From Pseudonocardia kunmingensis (GTDB lineage Bacteria; Actinomycetota; Actinomycetes; Mycobacteriales; Pseudonocardiaceae), in assembly GCF_006716445.1 (NCBI RefSeq), contig NZ_VFPA01000001.1, forward strand, positions 3,162,001 through 3,226,000: DNA of 64,000 nt. The letters run 5' to 3'. This document shows, one piece after another, positions 51,460-60,307 of the stretch. Within the stretch, counting starts at the first letter, position 1, and each line of letters opens with the position of its first letter. The translations under genes were made by a program, and so were the position numbers. The notes beneath the pieces were generated by a model. That model was not told the DNA's origin. It worked only from the letters and a program-made list of their open reading frames with translations, and made no database searches.

Positions 51460-51494
51460 GTCTGCATAAGCAACAGCGGTTCACATGTGTAGAC
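51460..51494. promoter_or_regulatory. Candidate IclR operators upstream of glucarate dehydratase
   Basis: A half-site GTCTGCATA begins at 51460, and GTTCACATGTGTAGAC occupies 51479-51494. The latter follows the GTC-N2-CATATG-N2-GAC pattern shared with 53822, 53898 and 60204. It ends 13 bp before the GTG start, so binding there would block initiation of gudD expression. Confidence 0.6.
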
Positions 51495-51507
51495 ATTGGA
51501 GGGTCCA

Positions 51508-52782
51508 GTGCCCGCGAGCCAGCGCATCTCCGCCGTCGAGGTCACCCCGGTGGCCTTCCGGGACCTCCCCCTGCTCAACTCCGTCGGCGTGCACGAGCCG
51601 TTCGCGATCCGCGCGATCGTCGAGGTCCGCACCGACGAGGGCCTGACCGGCCTCGGTGAGACCTACGGCGACAGCCTGCACCTCGACCGGCTCCGCCGAG
51701 CCGCCGAGCTGGTGGCCGGCGCGGACGTGTGGGACCTCAACGGCCTCGCCCGCCGGGTCCGGACCTCGCTCGAGGGCGACACGGGCAGCGGCGGGCACGG
51801 GATGGCCGGCATGGTCACCAGCTCCAGCACCGCCGACACCGTCCTCTCGCCCTTCGAGGTCGCGTGCCTGGACATCCAGGGGAAGGCGACCGGGCTCCCG
51901 GTCAGCAGCCTGCTGGGCGGCGCGGTGCGGGACCGGGTCGAGTACTCGGCATACCTGTTCTACAAGTGGGCGGGCCACCCCGGCGCCGAGCCGGACGCCT
52001 GGGGTGCCGCCCTGGACCCGGACGGGATCGTCACCCAGGCGAAGCGGATGATCGCCGACTTCGGCTTCTCGGCGATCAAGCTCAAGGGCGGGGTGTTCGA
52101 GCCGGACGCCGAGATCGCCGCGGTCGAGGCGCTGGCCGAGGCGTTCCCCGGCCATCCGCTGCGGCTGGACCCGAACGGGGCCTGGACTCCTCGGACGTCC
52201 ATCCGGGTCGGGCGGAGGCTGGACGGGATCCTCGAGTACCTGGAGGACCCGACCAGCGGCATCGCGGGCATGGCGGAGGTGGCCCGCGCGGTGCCGATGC
52301 CGTTGGCCACCAACATGTGCGTCGTCGGCTTCGCCGATCTGGAACCGGGGATCCGGCAGGACGCGGTGCGGGTGGTGCTCTCCGACCACCACTTCTGGGG
52401 CGGGCTGCACCGCTCGAGGCTGCTCGCCGGCATCTGCGAGACCTTCGGGATGAGCCTGTCGATGCACTCCAACAGCCACCTCGGCGTCAGCCTGGCGGCG
52501 ATGACGCACCTGGCCGCGGCCACGCCCGACCTCACCTACGCCTGCGACACGCACTGGCCGTGGAAGGACCCGGAGGAGGACGTCGTGCGGCCCGGGGTGC
52601 TGACGTTCGCCGAGGGGGCGGTCGCCGTTCCGACGACGCCCGGGCTCGGCGTCGAGCTGGACCGGGACAAGCTGGGCGCGCTGCACGAGCAGTACCTGCG
52701 CAGCGGCATCCGCCGCCGCGACGACACCGGCTACATGAAACGCATCGACCCGGGCTACGAGCTGGTGAAGCCGCGCTGGTGA
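51508..52782 (+). CDS. gudD: Glucarate dehydratase (enolase superfamily)
   Basis: This enzyme dehydrates D-glucarate (and L-idarate) to 5-dehydro-4-deoxy-glucarate. The 424-residue protein has the lid N-domain, then the barrel with the Lys-x-Lys base pair in AIKLKGG (191, 193). Metal ligands are in LDPNGAW (Asp221, Asn223), EYLEDP (Glu246) and ATNM (Asn269), and the second base is His320 in LSMHSNSHLGVS. YACDTHWPWKDPEEDV also matches glucarate dehydratase. GTG 51508 sits 5 bases after GGAGGG. It faces kdgD convergently. Confidence 0.93.
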   Translation: MPASQRISAVEVTPVAFRDLPLLNSVGVHEPFAIRAIVEVRTDEGLTGLGETYGDSLHLDRLRRAAELVAGADVWDLNGLARRVRTSLEGDTGSGGHGMAGMVTSSSTADTVLSPFEVACLDIQGKATGLPVSSLLGGAVRDRVEYSAYLFYKWAGHPGAEPDAWGAALDPDGIVTQAKRMIADFGFSAIKLKGGVFEPDAEIAAVEALAEAFPGHPLRLDPNGAWTPRTSIRVGRRLDGILEYLEDPTSGIAGMAEVARAVPMPLATNMCVVGFADLEPGIRQDAVRVVLSDHHFWGGLHRSRLLAGICETFGMSLSMHSNSHLGVSLAAMTHLAAATPDLTYACDTHWPWKDPEEDVVRPGVLTFAEGAVAVPTTPGLGVELDRDKLGALHEQYLRSGIRRRDDTGYMKRIDPGYELVKPRW

Positions 52783-52798
52783 GGTGCCGGCCCCCTGC

Positions 52799-53725
52799 TC
52801 ACGCCACCTTCTTGACGAGGTCGGCCAGGTCGGCCTGCTCGGCCTCGGTCAGGTCGGTCAACGGCGGGCGGACGGGGCCCGCGGGACGGCCGACCGCGGT
52901 GAGCCCGGCTTTGACGATCGAGACCGCGTAGCCCGCGCGCCGGTTGCGGATCTCCAGGTAGGGCAGCACGAACTCGGCCAGGCGGGCGTGGACGTCGGCC
53001 CGGTCGCGCTCCCGCACCGACCGGTAGAACTGCGCCGCCCACGCGGGGGCGAAGTTGTGGATCGCCGAGGAGTAGGTCGTGACGCCCAGTTCCAGGTAGG
53101 GGAGCGCGTAGGTCTCGGCGGTGGGCAGGCCCCCGACGTACACGAGCCGCTCGCCGTGCGTGGCGTGCAGCCGGGTGAGCAGGTCGATGTCGCAGACGCC
53201 GTCCTTGAACCCGATGAGGTTCGCGTGGTCGGCGACGAGCCGGTCGACGGTGGCTGCGGTGAACCGGGCATTGGCCCGGTGGTAGACGACCACGCCCAGC
53301 GAGGTGGCCCGGCACACGGCGGCGACGTGCCGGTGGAGACCCTCCTGGTCGACCTCGGTCAGGTACGGCGGCAGCAGGAACACCCCGTCGGCGCCCCGCT
53401 CCTCGGCGCTGCGGGCCATGGCGACGGCGGTGGCGGTGCCGTAGCCCGCGGGGGCGACGATCGGCAGCTCGGCGGGGGCGGCGGCGCGCGCGGCCGAGAC
53501 GACGCGGGCGACCTCGTCGGTGGTGAGGCTGAAGAACTCGCCCGTGCCACCGGCGGCGAACAGGCCGGAGGCCCCGAACCCGCTCTGCCACGCGACGTGC
53601 TCGCGGTAGGCGGCCTCGTCGAACTGCAGGTCGGCCGTCGCGTGCGTGACGGGGAACGACAGCAGCCCGGCGCCGAGCGCCGCGCGGAGATCTGCGGGGG
53701 AGAAACGGGACTTCGCGCTGGTCAT
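52799..53725 (-). CDS. kdgD: 5-dehydro-4-deoxyglucarate dehydratase
   Basis: This enzyme dehydrates and decarboxylates the GudD product to 2,5-dioxopentanoate, which enters the TCA cycle after oxidation. The 308-residue barrel of the DHDPS/NAL superfamily has GTGEFFSLT at 60-68, active-site Tyr148 and Schiff-base Lys174 in [10 protein letters not shown]. The stretch [22 protein letters not shown] is typical of KdgD. It converges on gudD and diverges from the ABC operon. No 2,5-dioxopentanoate dehydrogenase is in the window. Confidence 0.92.
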   Translation of the reverse strand: MTSAKSRFSPADLRAALGAGLLSFPVTHATADLQFDEAAYREHVAWQSGFGASGLFAAGGTGEFFSLTTDEVARVVSAARAAAPAELPIVAPAGYGTATAVAMARSAEERGADGVFLLPPYLTEVDQEGLHRHVAAVCRATSLGVVVYHRANARFTAATVDRLVADHANLIGFKDGVCDIDLLTRLHATHGERLVYVGGLPTAETYALPYLELGVTTYSSAIHNFAPAWAAQFYRSVRERDRADVHARLAEFVLPYLEIRNRRAGYAVSIVKAGLTAVGRPAGPVRPPLTDLTEAEQADLADLVKKVA

Positions 53726-53821
53726 GACGGGCGTCTCCTGGTCGGTGGACGTCGGCGTCCGCGGCCACGGGCCCGCCGGGGACGATGTCAGGCTAGCAGC
53801 GGTCAGCCAGAATGGTGAACG

Positions 53822-53837
53822 TCGTCTTCATATGAGG
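53822..53837. promoter_or_regulatory. IclR-type palindrome GTCTTCATATGAGGAC
   Basis: A 16-bp palindrome with one mismatched pair lies between kdgD and the ABC operon, about 97 bp before kdgD and 10 bp upstream of the -35 box at 53848. It matches the sites at 51479, 53898 and 60204. Confidence 0.7.
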
Positions 53838-53847
53838 ACGCGGAACG

Positions 53848-53876
53848 GGTTGACGCCTCCCGTGCTCGCTCCTAGG
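53848..53876 (+). promoter_or_regulatory. Sigma-70-type promoter of the ABC operon
   Basis: TTGACG (53848-53853), a 17-bp spacer and TAGGTT (53871-53876) form a good vegetative promoter, with transcription expected near 53883. It is flanked by palindromes at 53822 and 53898, so a bound regulator could block or loop it. Confidence 0.6.
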
Positions 53877-53897
53877 TTATCCACGGATCGAAACGCT

Positions 53898-53913
53898 GTC
53901 TGCATACGTGAAC
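53898..53913. promoter_or_regulatory. IclR-type palindrome GTCTGCATACGTGAAC
   Basis: This second copy of the motif lies downstream of the promoter at 53848-53876, in the leader, 40 bp before the ATG of the binding-protein gene. It would serve as a roadblock or as a second operator for looping with 53822. Confidence 0.6.
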
Positions 53914-53952
53914 GCTCTGGGATGCCCCGCCCCCGTACGCGGAGGACCAACG

Positions 53953-55542
53953 ATGACTTCTGCCGAAGGGAGAGCGGTGCCCTCCCGCCCGAGAACCCGG
54001 TCCACGCGTCGGCGCCCGCTCGCCGTCGTGGCCCTGGCCGCGCTGCTTGCTCTCGCCACTGCCGCCTGCGGCGGCGCGGCCGCGAGCGCCGCGCCGGACA
54101 CCGTCCGGCTCGTGATCACCGACGAGCCGCCCACCCTGGAACCGTGCGACGCCTCGCTGACCTCGACCGGCGTCGTGGTGCGCTCCAACATCACCGAGCC
54201 GCTGGCCGAGCGCGACCCGGAGACGGGTGACCTCGAGCCCCTTCTCGCCACCTCATGGGCGCAGACCGCGCCCACCACCTGGACCTTCGAGCTGCGACCC
54301 GGGGTGACCTTCTCCGACGGCACGCCGTTCGACGCGGCCGCCGCCGCGTTCGCCGTGGACCGGGCCGTGAACGGCACGATCGGCTGCGACGTCGAGGGCT
54401 ACGTCTTCGGCGACACGGACCTGCAGCTCGCCACGCCCGGCCCGCTGACGCTGCAGGTCAGCACGCCGGAACCGGACCCGATCCTGCCGCTGAAGCTGTC
54501 CTTCGTGGAGATGGTGGCGCCCTCGACCAGCCCGACGGAGAAGGTCCGCGAACCGGTCGGCACCGGGCCCTACACCGTCGGCACCTGGGACGCGGGCACG
54601 CGGCTGGTGCTGGAGCGCAACCCCACCTACTGGGGCGAGGCGCCCGCGTTCGCCCGCGCCGACTACCAGTGGCGCGACGACCCCACGGTGCGCGCGGCCA
54701 TGGTCGTCAACGGCGAGGCCGATCTCGCCACCGGCCTCGGTCCCGAGGACGGCGCCGACGAGCTGGGCGTCTCGTTCCCGAACAACGAGACCACGGCGCT
54801 GCGCATCCAGGCCGACCAGCCCCCGCTGGACGACATGCGCATCCGGCGGGCGATCTCGCTGTGCATCGACCGCAACGGGATCATCCGGGCGCTGTTCAAC
54901 GGCGACGCCCAGCCCGCCGCGCAGCTCGTGCCCGACGGCGTCGTCGGCTTCAACCCCGCGCTCGACCCGCTGCCGTTCGACGTCGACCAGGCGCGCCGGC
55001 TCGTCGACGAGGCCCGCGCCGACGGCGTGCCCGTCGACACCCCGCTCCGGTTCATCGCGCGCACCGGGATGTTCCCGCGCATCGAGCAGGTCGTGCAGGC
55101 CATCGCCTACCAGCTCGGGGAGGCCGGGCTCACGACCGGCATCGAGATGATGGACACCGCCGAGCAGAACAGCTACCAGCAGCGGCCCTTCCCCGAGGGC
55201 GCGGGCCCGTACCTGCTGATGATCCAGCACGGCAACCAGTCGGGCGACGCCTCCAACAGCGTCGACCAGTACCTGCGCAGCGAGGGCTACCAGAGCAGCT
55301 GGGGCACGCCCGAGTTCGACGCGCTGATCGACCGGGCCGAGGCGCAGGCCGGGGACGCCCGCCAGGAGGCGCTCGGGCAGCTGTTCGCGCAGGAGCCCGA
55401 GTCCATCCACCAGTACGCCTACATCGCACACATGCGCGGCATCCTCGCCCGCTCGCCGCGGCTGGACTACGAGCCGAACTCCGCCACCGGCGACGAGATG
55501 CGGCTGGCGGAGATGGCGCCGATCCCCGGAGGCCGGCCGTGA
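53953..55542 (+). CDS. ABC transporter substrate-binding lipoprotein (PepT family)
   Basis: The 529-residue protein starts at ATG 53953, six bases after GGAGGA. A basic N-terminus precedes a hydrophobic stretch ending in the lipobox LATAAC, so the mature protein is lipid-anchored at Cys. The rest is the family 5 binding fold: EPLAERDPETGDLEPLLATSW, WTFELRPGVTFSDGTPFDA, PVGTGPYTVGTWDAGTRLVLERNPTYWG. This family takes peptides, nickel, opines and some glycans. In this locus a sugar diacid or its derivative is the likely ligand. It is coupled to the permease gene by GTGA. Confidence 0.9.
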   Translation: MTSAEGRAVPSRPRTRSTRRRPLAVVALAALLALATAACGGAAASAAPDTVRLVITDEPPTLEPCDASLTSTGVVVRSNITEPLAERDPETGDLEPLLATSWAQTAPTTWTFELRPGVTFSDGTPFDAAAAAFAVDRAVNGTIGCDVEGYVFGDTDLQLATPGPLTLQVSTPEPDPILPLKLSFVEMVAPSTSPTEKVREPVGTGPYTVGTWDAGTRLVLERNPTYWGEAPAFARADYQWRDDPTVRAAMVVNGEADLATGLGPEDGADELGVSFPNNETTALRIQADQPPLDDMRIRRAISLCIDRNGIIRALFNGDAQPAAQLVPDGVVGFNPALDPLPFDVDQARRLVDEARADGVPVDTPLRFIARTGMFPRIEQVVQAIAYQLGEAGLTTGIEMMDTAEQNSYQQRPFPEGAGPYLLMIQHGNQSGDASNSVDQYLRSEGYQSSWGTPEFDALIDRAEAQAGDARQEALGQLFAQEPESIHQYAYIAHMRGILARSPRLDYEPNSATGDEMRLAEMAPIPGGRP

Positions 55543-56468
55543 CGACGTTCCTGCGCAAGCGGGCGCTCAGCAGCGCGCTGCCGCTGCTGGTCGTGCTCCT
55601 GGGTGTGTTCCTGCTCGCCCGGCTGACGGGCGACCCCACCTCGCTCTACCTGCCCGAGGCCGCCACGCCCGCCCAGCGCGAAGCGTTCGCACAGGCCAAC
55701 GGGCTCGACCTGCCGGTGTGGCAGCAGCTGCTCGACTACCTCGCCGGAGTCGCGCAGCTGGACTTCGGCACGTCGCTGCGCACCGAGGAGCCGGCCGCGG
55801 AGATGGTGCTGCGGGCCTACCCGTACACGCTGCAGCTGGCGGCCGTCACGATGCTGCTCGCCGTGGTCGGCGCGGTCGTCGTCGGCAGCTGGGCGGCCTA
55901 CCGCCCCAACTCGGTCGCCGACCGCGTGTCCTCGTTCCTGTCCATGACGGGCGCGAGCGTGCCGGACTTCTGGCTCGCGGTCACCGGCGTGTGGCTGTTC
56001 GCCGTCGTGCTCGGCATCCTGCCGACCTCCGGCACCGACAACGGGGTCCTGTCCTGGGTCCTGCCGATCGTCGTGCTGATGGTCCGGCCGCTGGGCGTGC
56101 TCACCCAGGTGGTCCGCGGCGCGATGGTCTCGGCGCTGTCCGCCCCCTACGTCCGCCTGGCCCGCAGCAAGGGCGCCGACAGCCGCCGAGTCGTCACCCA
56201 CCACGCCCTGCGCAACGCCGCCGCGCCCGCGCTGACGGTGGCCGGGGACCTGGCGGTGTCGCTGGTCAACGGTGCCGTCATCGTCGAGACGATCTTCGGG
56301 TGGCCCGGCATCGGCAAGTTGATGATCGACTCGATCCTGCAGCGCGACTTCGCCGTCCTGCAGGCCGCCGTCCTGCTCACCGCCGTGACGATCTTCGTGA
56401 TGAACATCCTGATCGACGTCGGCTACGCCCTGCTCGACGCCCGCGTCCGCGACGCCGCGACCGTCTAG
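55539..56468 (+). CDS. ABC transporter permease (DppB-like)
   Basis: The 309-residue permease has six spans. Its first periplasmic loop carries REAFAQANGLDLPVWQQLLDYL, and the EAA coupling loop reads SAPYVRLARSKGADSRRVVTHHALRNAAAP. The C-terminus matches the FGWPGIGKLMIDSILQRDFAVLQAAVLLTA signature of DppB/OppB. Its GTG overlaps the binding-protein stop. It pairs with the next permease to form the channel. Confidence 0.93.
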   Translation: MTTFLRKRALSSALPLLVVLLGVFLLARLTGDPTSLYLPEAATPAQREAFAQANGLDLPVWQQLLDYLAGVAQLDFGTSLRTEEPAAEMVLRAYPYTLQLAAVTMLLAVVGAVVVGSWAAYRPNSVADRVSSFLSMTGASVPDFWLAVTGVWLFAVVLGILPTSGTDNGVLSWVLPIVVLMVRPLGVLTQVVRGAMVSALSAPYVRLARSKGADSRRVVTHHALRNAAAPALTVAGDLAVSLVNGAVIVETIFGWPGIGKLMIDSILQRDFAVLQAAVLLTAVTIFVMNILIDVGYALLDARVRDAATV

Positions 56469-56477
56469 GAGCCGCTC

Positions 56478-57440
56478 ATGTCCACGAGCACCGAGAACCC
56501 GCCCGAGGTGGTCGCCGCAGCGCCGAGGCGCCGCACGCCCACGCTGTCGCGGCTGCTGCTGGCCGACCGGGTCGCCGTCGTCGCGGCCGTCGTGCTGGTC
56601 CTCGCCGCGCTGTGCGCCGCCGTCGGGCCGCTGCTGCTGGGTGATGCCGCACAGCGCCAGGACCTCGGCCTGTCCCGGCTGCCCCCGTTGTCGTTCGACC
56701 AGCTGGGCCTCCTCGGCCTGCTGGGCACCGACCCGCTGGGCCGCAGCGTGCTGGCGCGGCTGGTCGTCGCCAGCGCCACCACGTTCTCCGTCGCACTGCC
56801 GACGGTGCTGCTCGCGATGCTGATCGGGGCCGCGGTCGGGATGTGGGCGGGCTTCCACCGCGGGCGCCGCGAGACGGTCGCGATGCGCGTCGCCGACGTC
56901 ATCATGAGCTTCCCGTCGCTGCTGCTCGCCGTGGTCGTGCTGTACGTGTTCGACCCGGGCGTCGCGACGATCGTCGCGGTGCTGACGATCACGCGCATCC
57001 CGGTCTTCCTGCGCACCGCCCGCGCCGAGTCGGCCGAGCTGCAGCGGCGCGGGTTCGTCGACGCCGCGCGCACCTTCGGCACCCCGAGCAGCCAGATCAT
57101 CCGCCGCCACGTCCTCCCGGTCATCCTGCCGACCCTGCTGACGGTCGCCACGCTCGACTTCTGCTACGTCACGCTGGCCGAGTCGTCGCTGTCGTTCCTG
57201 GGCATCGGCATCCAGCCGCCGCAGGTCAGCTGGGGTCTCATGGTCGCGGAGGGGCGCACGTACCTGCGCACGGCGTGGTGGCTGTCGTTCTTCCCCGGCC
57301 TCGCCATCGTGCTGACGACGGTGTCGGCCACCGTCCTGTCGGCCTGGGTGCGCCTGGCGACCGACCCGGCGCAGCGCTGGCGGCTCACGACGGCCGGCGC
57401 GACGAAGCACACGCCGACGATCGAGGGAGGGGTGGCATGA
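56478..57440 (+). CDS. ABC transporter permease (DppC-like)
   Basis: The 320-residue permease has an N-terminal cytoplasmic stretch and one helix, then the core of five spans. DPLGRSVLARLVVASATTFSVAL and the EAA loop SAELQRRGFVDAARTFGTPSSQIIRRHVLPVILP mark DppC/OppC. The segment LAESSLSFLGIGIQPPQVSWGLMVAEG is also diagnostic. It follows the DppB-like gene by 9 bp and its stop overlaps the ATPase start (ATGA). Confidence 0.93.
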   Translation: MSTSTENPPEVVAAAPRRRTPTLSRLLLADRVAVVAAVVLVLAALCAAVGPLLLGDAAQRQDLGLSRLPPLSFDQLGLLGLLGTDPLGRSVLARLVVASATTFSVALPTVLLAMLIGAAVGMWAGFHRGRRETVAMRVADVIMSFPSLLLAVVVLYVFDPGVATIVAVLTITRIPVFLRTARAESAELQRRGFVDAARTFGTPSSQIIRRHVLPVILPTLLTVATLDFCYVTLAESSLSFLGIGIQPPQVSWGLMVAEGRTYLRTAWWLSFFPGLAIVLTTVSATVLSAWVRLATDPAQRWRLTTAGATKHTPTIEGGVA

Positions 57441-58471
57441 CCGCCGTCGCCGAGAACGCGACCGGGCGCGGCTCCGGGGTCGTCCTCGAGGTCGAGGGCC
57501 TGACCGTCGACATCCGCACCCCCGAGGGCACGGTCCGCGCCGTCGACGACGTGGGCTTCACGGCGCGCCGCGGCGAGACGCTGGCGCTGCTCGGCGAGTC
57601 CGGGTGCGGCAAGTCGATGACCGCCCGCGCGGTCGTCGGCCTGCTCGACCCCGTCGCCGAGGTCACCGCGGGGGCCGTGCGCGTCGACGCCGACGCCGGC
57701 CGCGTCGACCTCGTCACCGCGGACGAGCGGACCCGCAGGGCGATGGCGGGTCCGGAGATCGCGATCGTCTTCCAGGACGCCCTGACCGCGCTCAACCCCG
57801 TCTACCCGGTGGGGACGCAGCTCGCGGAGCCGTTCCGGATCCACCGCGGCATGAACCGCAAGCAGGCGCGCTCCATGGCGGTCGACCTGATGAGGCGCGT
57901 CGGCATCCCGGAGCCCCAGACCCGCGTGGACTCCTACCCGCACCAGTTCTCCGGCGGCATGCGCCAGCGACTGCTCATCGCGATGGCGGTGGCCCTGTCG
58001 CCCAGCGTCCTGCTGGCCGACGAGCCGACGACCGCGCTCGACGTCACCGTGCAGGCGCAGATCATGGCGTTGCTGCGCGACCTGCGCACCGAGCACCGCA
58101 TGGCCGTCGTGCTCATCACGCACGACCTCGCGCTCGTCGCCGAGGAGGCGGACCGGGTCGCGATCATGTACGCGGGTGTGGTGGTGGAGACCGGGCCGGT
58201 CCAGGACGTGTTCGCCGCACCCCGGCACCCGTACACGAAGGGCCTGCTCGACTCGGTCCCCGAGCACGTCGCCCCCGGGGAGGAGCTGCGCTCGATCGGC
58301 GGCGCCCCGCCCGAGCTCGCCGCCGTCCCGGCCGGCTGCGTCTACCAGGACCGGTGCCCGCTCGTGCGCGACGACTGCCGGGCCGCGCGCCCGCCGCTCG
58401 TCCCCGTCGGCGCGCCCACCGCCGACCGGGCGGCCGCCTGCTTCCACTCGTCGGAGGTCGAGAATGCCTGA
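57437..58471 (+). CDS. ABC transporter ATP-binding protein (DppD-like)
   Basis: The 344-residue ATPase has Walker A GESGCGKSM (about 53-61), Q-loop VFQDALTALNP, signature FSGGMRQRLLIAM, Walker B VLLADEPTTALD and the H-loop ITHDL. The C-terminal oligopeptide-transporter extension carries an iron-sulfur-like Cys cluster, with GCVYQDRCPLVRDDCRAA typical of DppD/OppD. Start ATG 57437 overlaps the preceding stop by four bases. It pairs with the next ATPase. Confidence 0.94.
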   Translation: MTAVAENATGRGSGVVLEVEGLTVDIRTPEGTVRAVDDVGFTARRGETLALLGESGCGKSMTARAVVGLLDPVAEVTAGAVRVDADAGRVDLVTADERTRRAMAGPEIAIVFQDALTALNPVYPVGTQLAEPFRIHRGMNRKQARSMAVDLMRRVGIPEPQTRVDSYPHQFSGGMRQRLLIAMAVALSPSVLLADEPTTALDVTVQAQIMALLRDLRTEHRMAVVLITHDLALVAEEADRVAIMYAGVVVETGPVQDVFAAPRHPYTKGLLDSVPEHVAPGEELRSIGGAPPELAAVPAGCVYQDRCPLVRDDCRAARPPLVPVGAPTADRAAACFHSSEVENA

Positions 58472-59471
58472 CGCGTCCGCGCCGCTGGTGCAGGTCGAGG
58501 GCCTCACCAAGCGGTTCACCGTCCGCTCCGGGCGGCGGACCAGGCAGCTGCGCGCCCTGGACGGCGTCGGCTTCGCGCTGCGCCGCGGCGAGACGCTCGG
58601 CCTGGTCGGCGAGTCCGGCTGCGGCAAGTCGACGCTCGCGCGCACCCTGCTGATGCTGGAACGCCCCGACGGCGGCACCGTCCGCTTCGACGGCACCGAC
58701 CCGTTCGCGCTGCGCGGCAAGGAGCTGCTGGACTTCCGGCGCCGCGTGCAGATGGTGTTCCAGGACCCCTACGACTCCCTGAACGCCCGCATGACCGCAG
58801 GCGAGATCATCGCCGAGCCGTGGCGCACGCACCGGGGCATGTACGCCACCTCCCGCGACCGCGCCGCCCGCGTGCGCGAGCTGCTGCACCTGGTCGGCCT
58901 GCGCCCCTCCGACGCCGAGCGGCACCCGCAGGAGTTCTCCGGCGGTCAGCGGCAGCGGATCGGCATCGCCCGTGCGCTGGCACTGGCCCCGGACGTCGTG
59001 GTGTGCGACGAGCCGGTGTCCGCGCTGGACCTGTCCGTGCAGGCCCAGGTGCTCAACCTGCTCGCCGAGCTGCAGCGCGAGCTCGGCGTCTCCTACGTCT
59101 TCATCTCCCACGACCTGTCCGTGGTCCGGCACGTCGCCGACCGGGTCGCGGTCATGTACCTGGGGCGGATCGTGGAGTCCGGGACCACGGAGCAGGTCTT
59201 CGACCGGCCCCGGCACCCCTACACGGCGGCCCTGCTGTCGGCCGCGCCGTCCCTGGACCGGTCGGCCCGAGCGAACCGGGTCGTGCTCGAGGGGGAGATC
59301 CCCTCGCCGCTCGAACCGCCGTCGGGCTGCCGGTTCCGGTCGCGCTGCTGGAAGGCGACGGACGTCTGCGCCGTGGAGGCGCCGCCGCTTCACCGCGACG
59401 GGAGCGGGCACGGCGCGGAGTGCCACCACCCGCTCGTGGCCGAACCGGAGGCGCTGGCCGAAGCCCGGTGA
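58464..59471 (+). CDS. ABC transporter ATP-binding protein (DppF-like)
   Basis: The 335-residue ATPase has Walker A GESGCGKST, Q-loop VFQDPYDSLNARMT, signature FSGGQRQRIGIARALAL, Walker B VVVCDEPVSALD and H-loop FISHDLSVV. The C-terminal Cys extension contains GCRFRSRCWKATDVCA. It starts at ATG 58464, overlapping the previous gene by 8 bp. It completes the importer with DppB-, DppC- and DppD-like partners. Confidence 0.94.
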   Translation: MPDASAPLVQVEGLTKRFTVRSGRRTRQLRALDGVGFALRRGETLGLVGESGCGKSTLARTLLMLERPDGGTVRFDGTDPFALRGKELLDFRRRVQMVFQDPYDSLNARMTAGEIIAEPWRTHRGMYATSRDRAARVRELLHLVGLRPSDAERHPQEFSGGQRQRIGIARALALAPDVVVCDEPVSALDLSVQAQVLNLLAELQRELGVSYVFISHDLSVVRHVADRVAVMYLGRIVESGTTEQVFDRPRHPYTAALLSAAPSLDRSARANRVVLEGEIPSPLEPPSGCRFRSRCWKATDVCAVEAPPLHRDGSGHGAECHHPLVAEPEALAEAR

Positions 59472-60184
59472 GCATCCCCGCGTTCACACTCGTCGTGGTG
59501 GCGGTGCTGCTCGCCGCCTGCCTGCAGGCCTCGATCGGGTTCGGGATGGGCATGCTCGCCGCCCCGGTCGTCGCCCTGGTGGACCCGACGCTCGTACCGG
59601 GCGTCATCGTCCTGCTGGGCACGCTCGTCACGCTCCTGGTGACGGTGCGCGAGCGCGCGAGCATCGACCTGCGCGGCACCGGCTGGGCGCTGGCCGGGCG
59701 GGTCCCGGGCACGGTGGTCGGGAGCGTGCTCGTGGCGTTCCTGCCCGAGCGGGGGCTGGCGCTCATGCTCGCCGGGGTGGTGCTGCTCGGGGTGGTGCTG
59801 ACCTCGCTCGGCTGGGCACCCGAGCCACGCAGGCCGGCGCTCGTCGTGGCCGGCGCGGCCTCCGGTGTGTTCGGCACCGCGACCGCGATCGGCGGACCGC
59901 CGATGGCCCTGGTCTGGCAACGGTCCTCCGGCGCGCGGCTGCGCGGGACCATGGGCGGGTTCTTCCTGGTCGGCTCCGGGCTGTCGGTCGTGGGCCTGAC
60001 GCTGGCCGGCGCGATCGACGCGCACGTCCTCACCCGCACGGCGTGGCTCGCCCCGGCCGTGGTGGCGGGCTACGTGCTCTCCCGGCTGGTCAACCGGGTG
60101 TTGGACCGGCGCAGGCTGCGGCTCACCGCCATCGCGGTGTCGGCGCTCGGGGCGGTCGTCCTCATCGCCCAGCAGCTGGTGTGA
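59468..60184 (+). CDS. TauE/SafE-family membrane permease
   Basis: The 238-residue protein has eight spans in two repeats: ACLQASIGFGMGMLAAPVVALVDP in the first and GAASGVFGTATAIGGPPMALVWQ in the second, the TauE/SafE hallmark. The family moves sulfonates, sulfite or organic anions. Its GTG overlaps the ATPase stop (GTGA), placing it in the same operon, so an organic acid exporter or secondary importer tied to glucarate use is plausible. Confidence 0.88.
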   Translation: MSIPAFTLVVVAVLLAACLQASIGFGMGMLAAPVVALVDPTLVPGVIVLLGTLVTLLVTVRERASIDLRGTGWALAGRVPGTVVGSVLVAFLPERGLALMLAGVVLLGVVLTSLGWAPEPRRPALVVAGAASGVFGTATAIGGPPMALVWQRSSGARLRGTMGGFFLVGSGLSVVGLTLAGAIDAHVLTRTAWLAPAVVAGYVLSRLVNRVLDRRRLRLTAIAVSALGAVVLIAQQLV

Positions 60185-60203
60185 CCGCGGGCCGCACGGC
60201 GGC

Positions 60204-60219
60204 GTCCTCATATGCAGAC
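60204..60219. promoter_or_regulatory. IclR-type palindrome GTCCTCATATGCAGAC
   Basis: A 16-bp palindrome, near symmetric, lies between the permease stop (60184) and the iclR start (60308). It is the fifth member of the motif set in this locus and suggests iclR autoregulation. Confidence 0.65.
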
Positions 60220-60307
60220 GACCGGCCAGCACTTCGGTAGGCCGCATGCCTGTGCGGACTGCCGTCCCCCGCGCTGGCTAACCTGAGCGCGAGAGAGGGG
60301 GCGAGCC

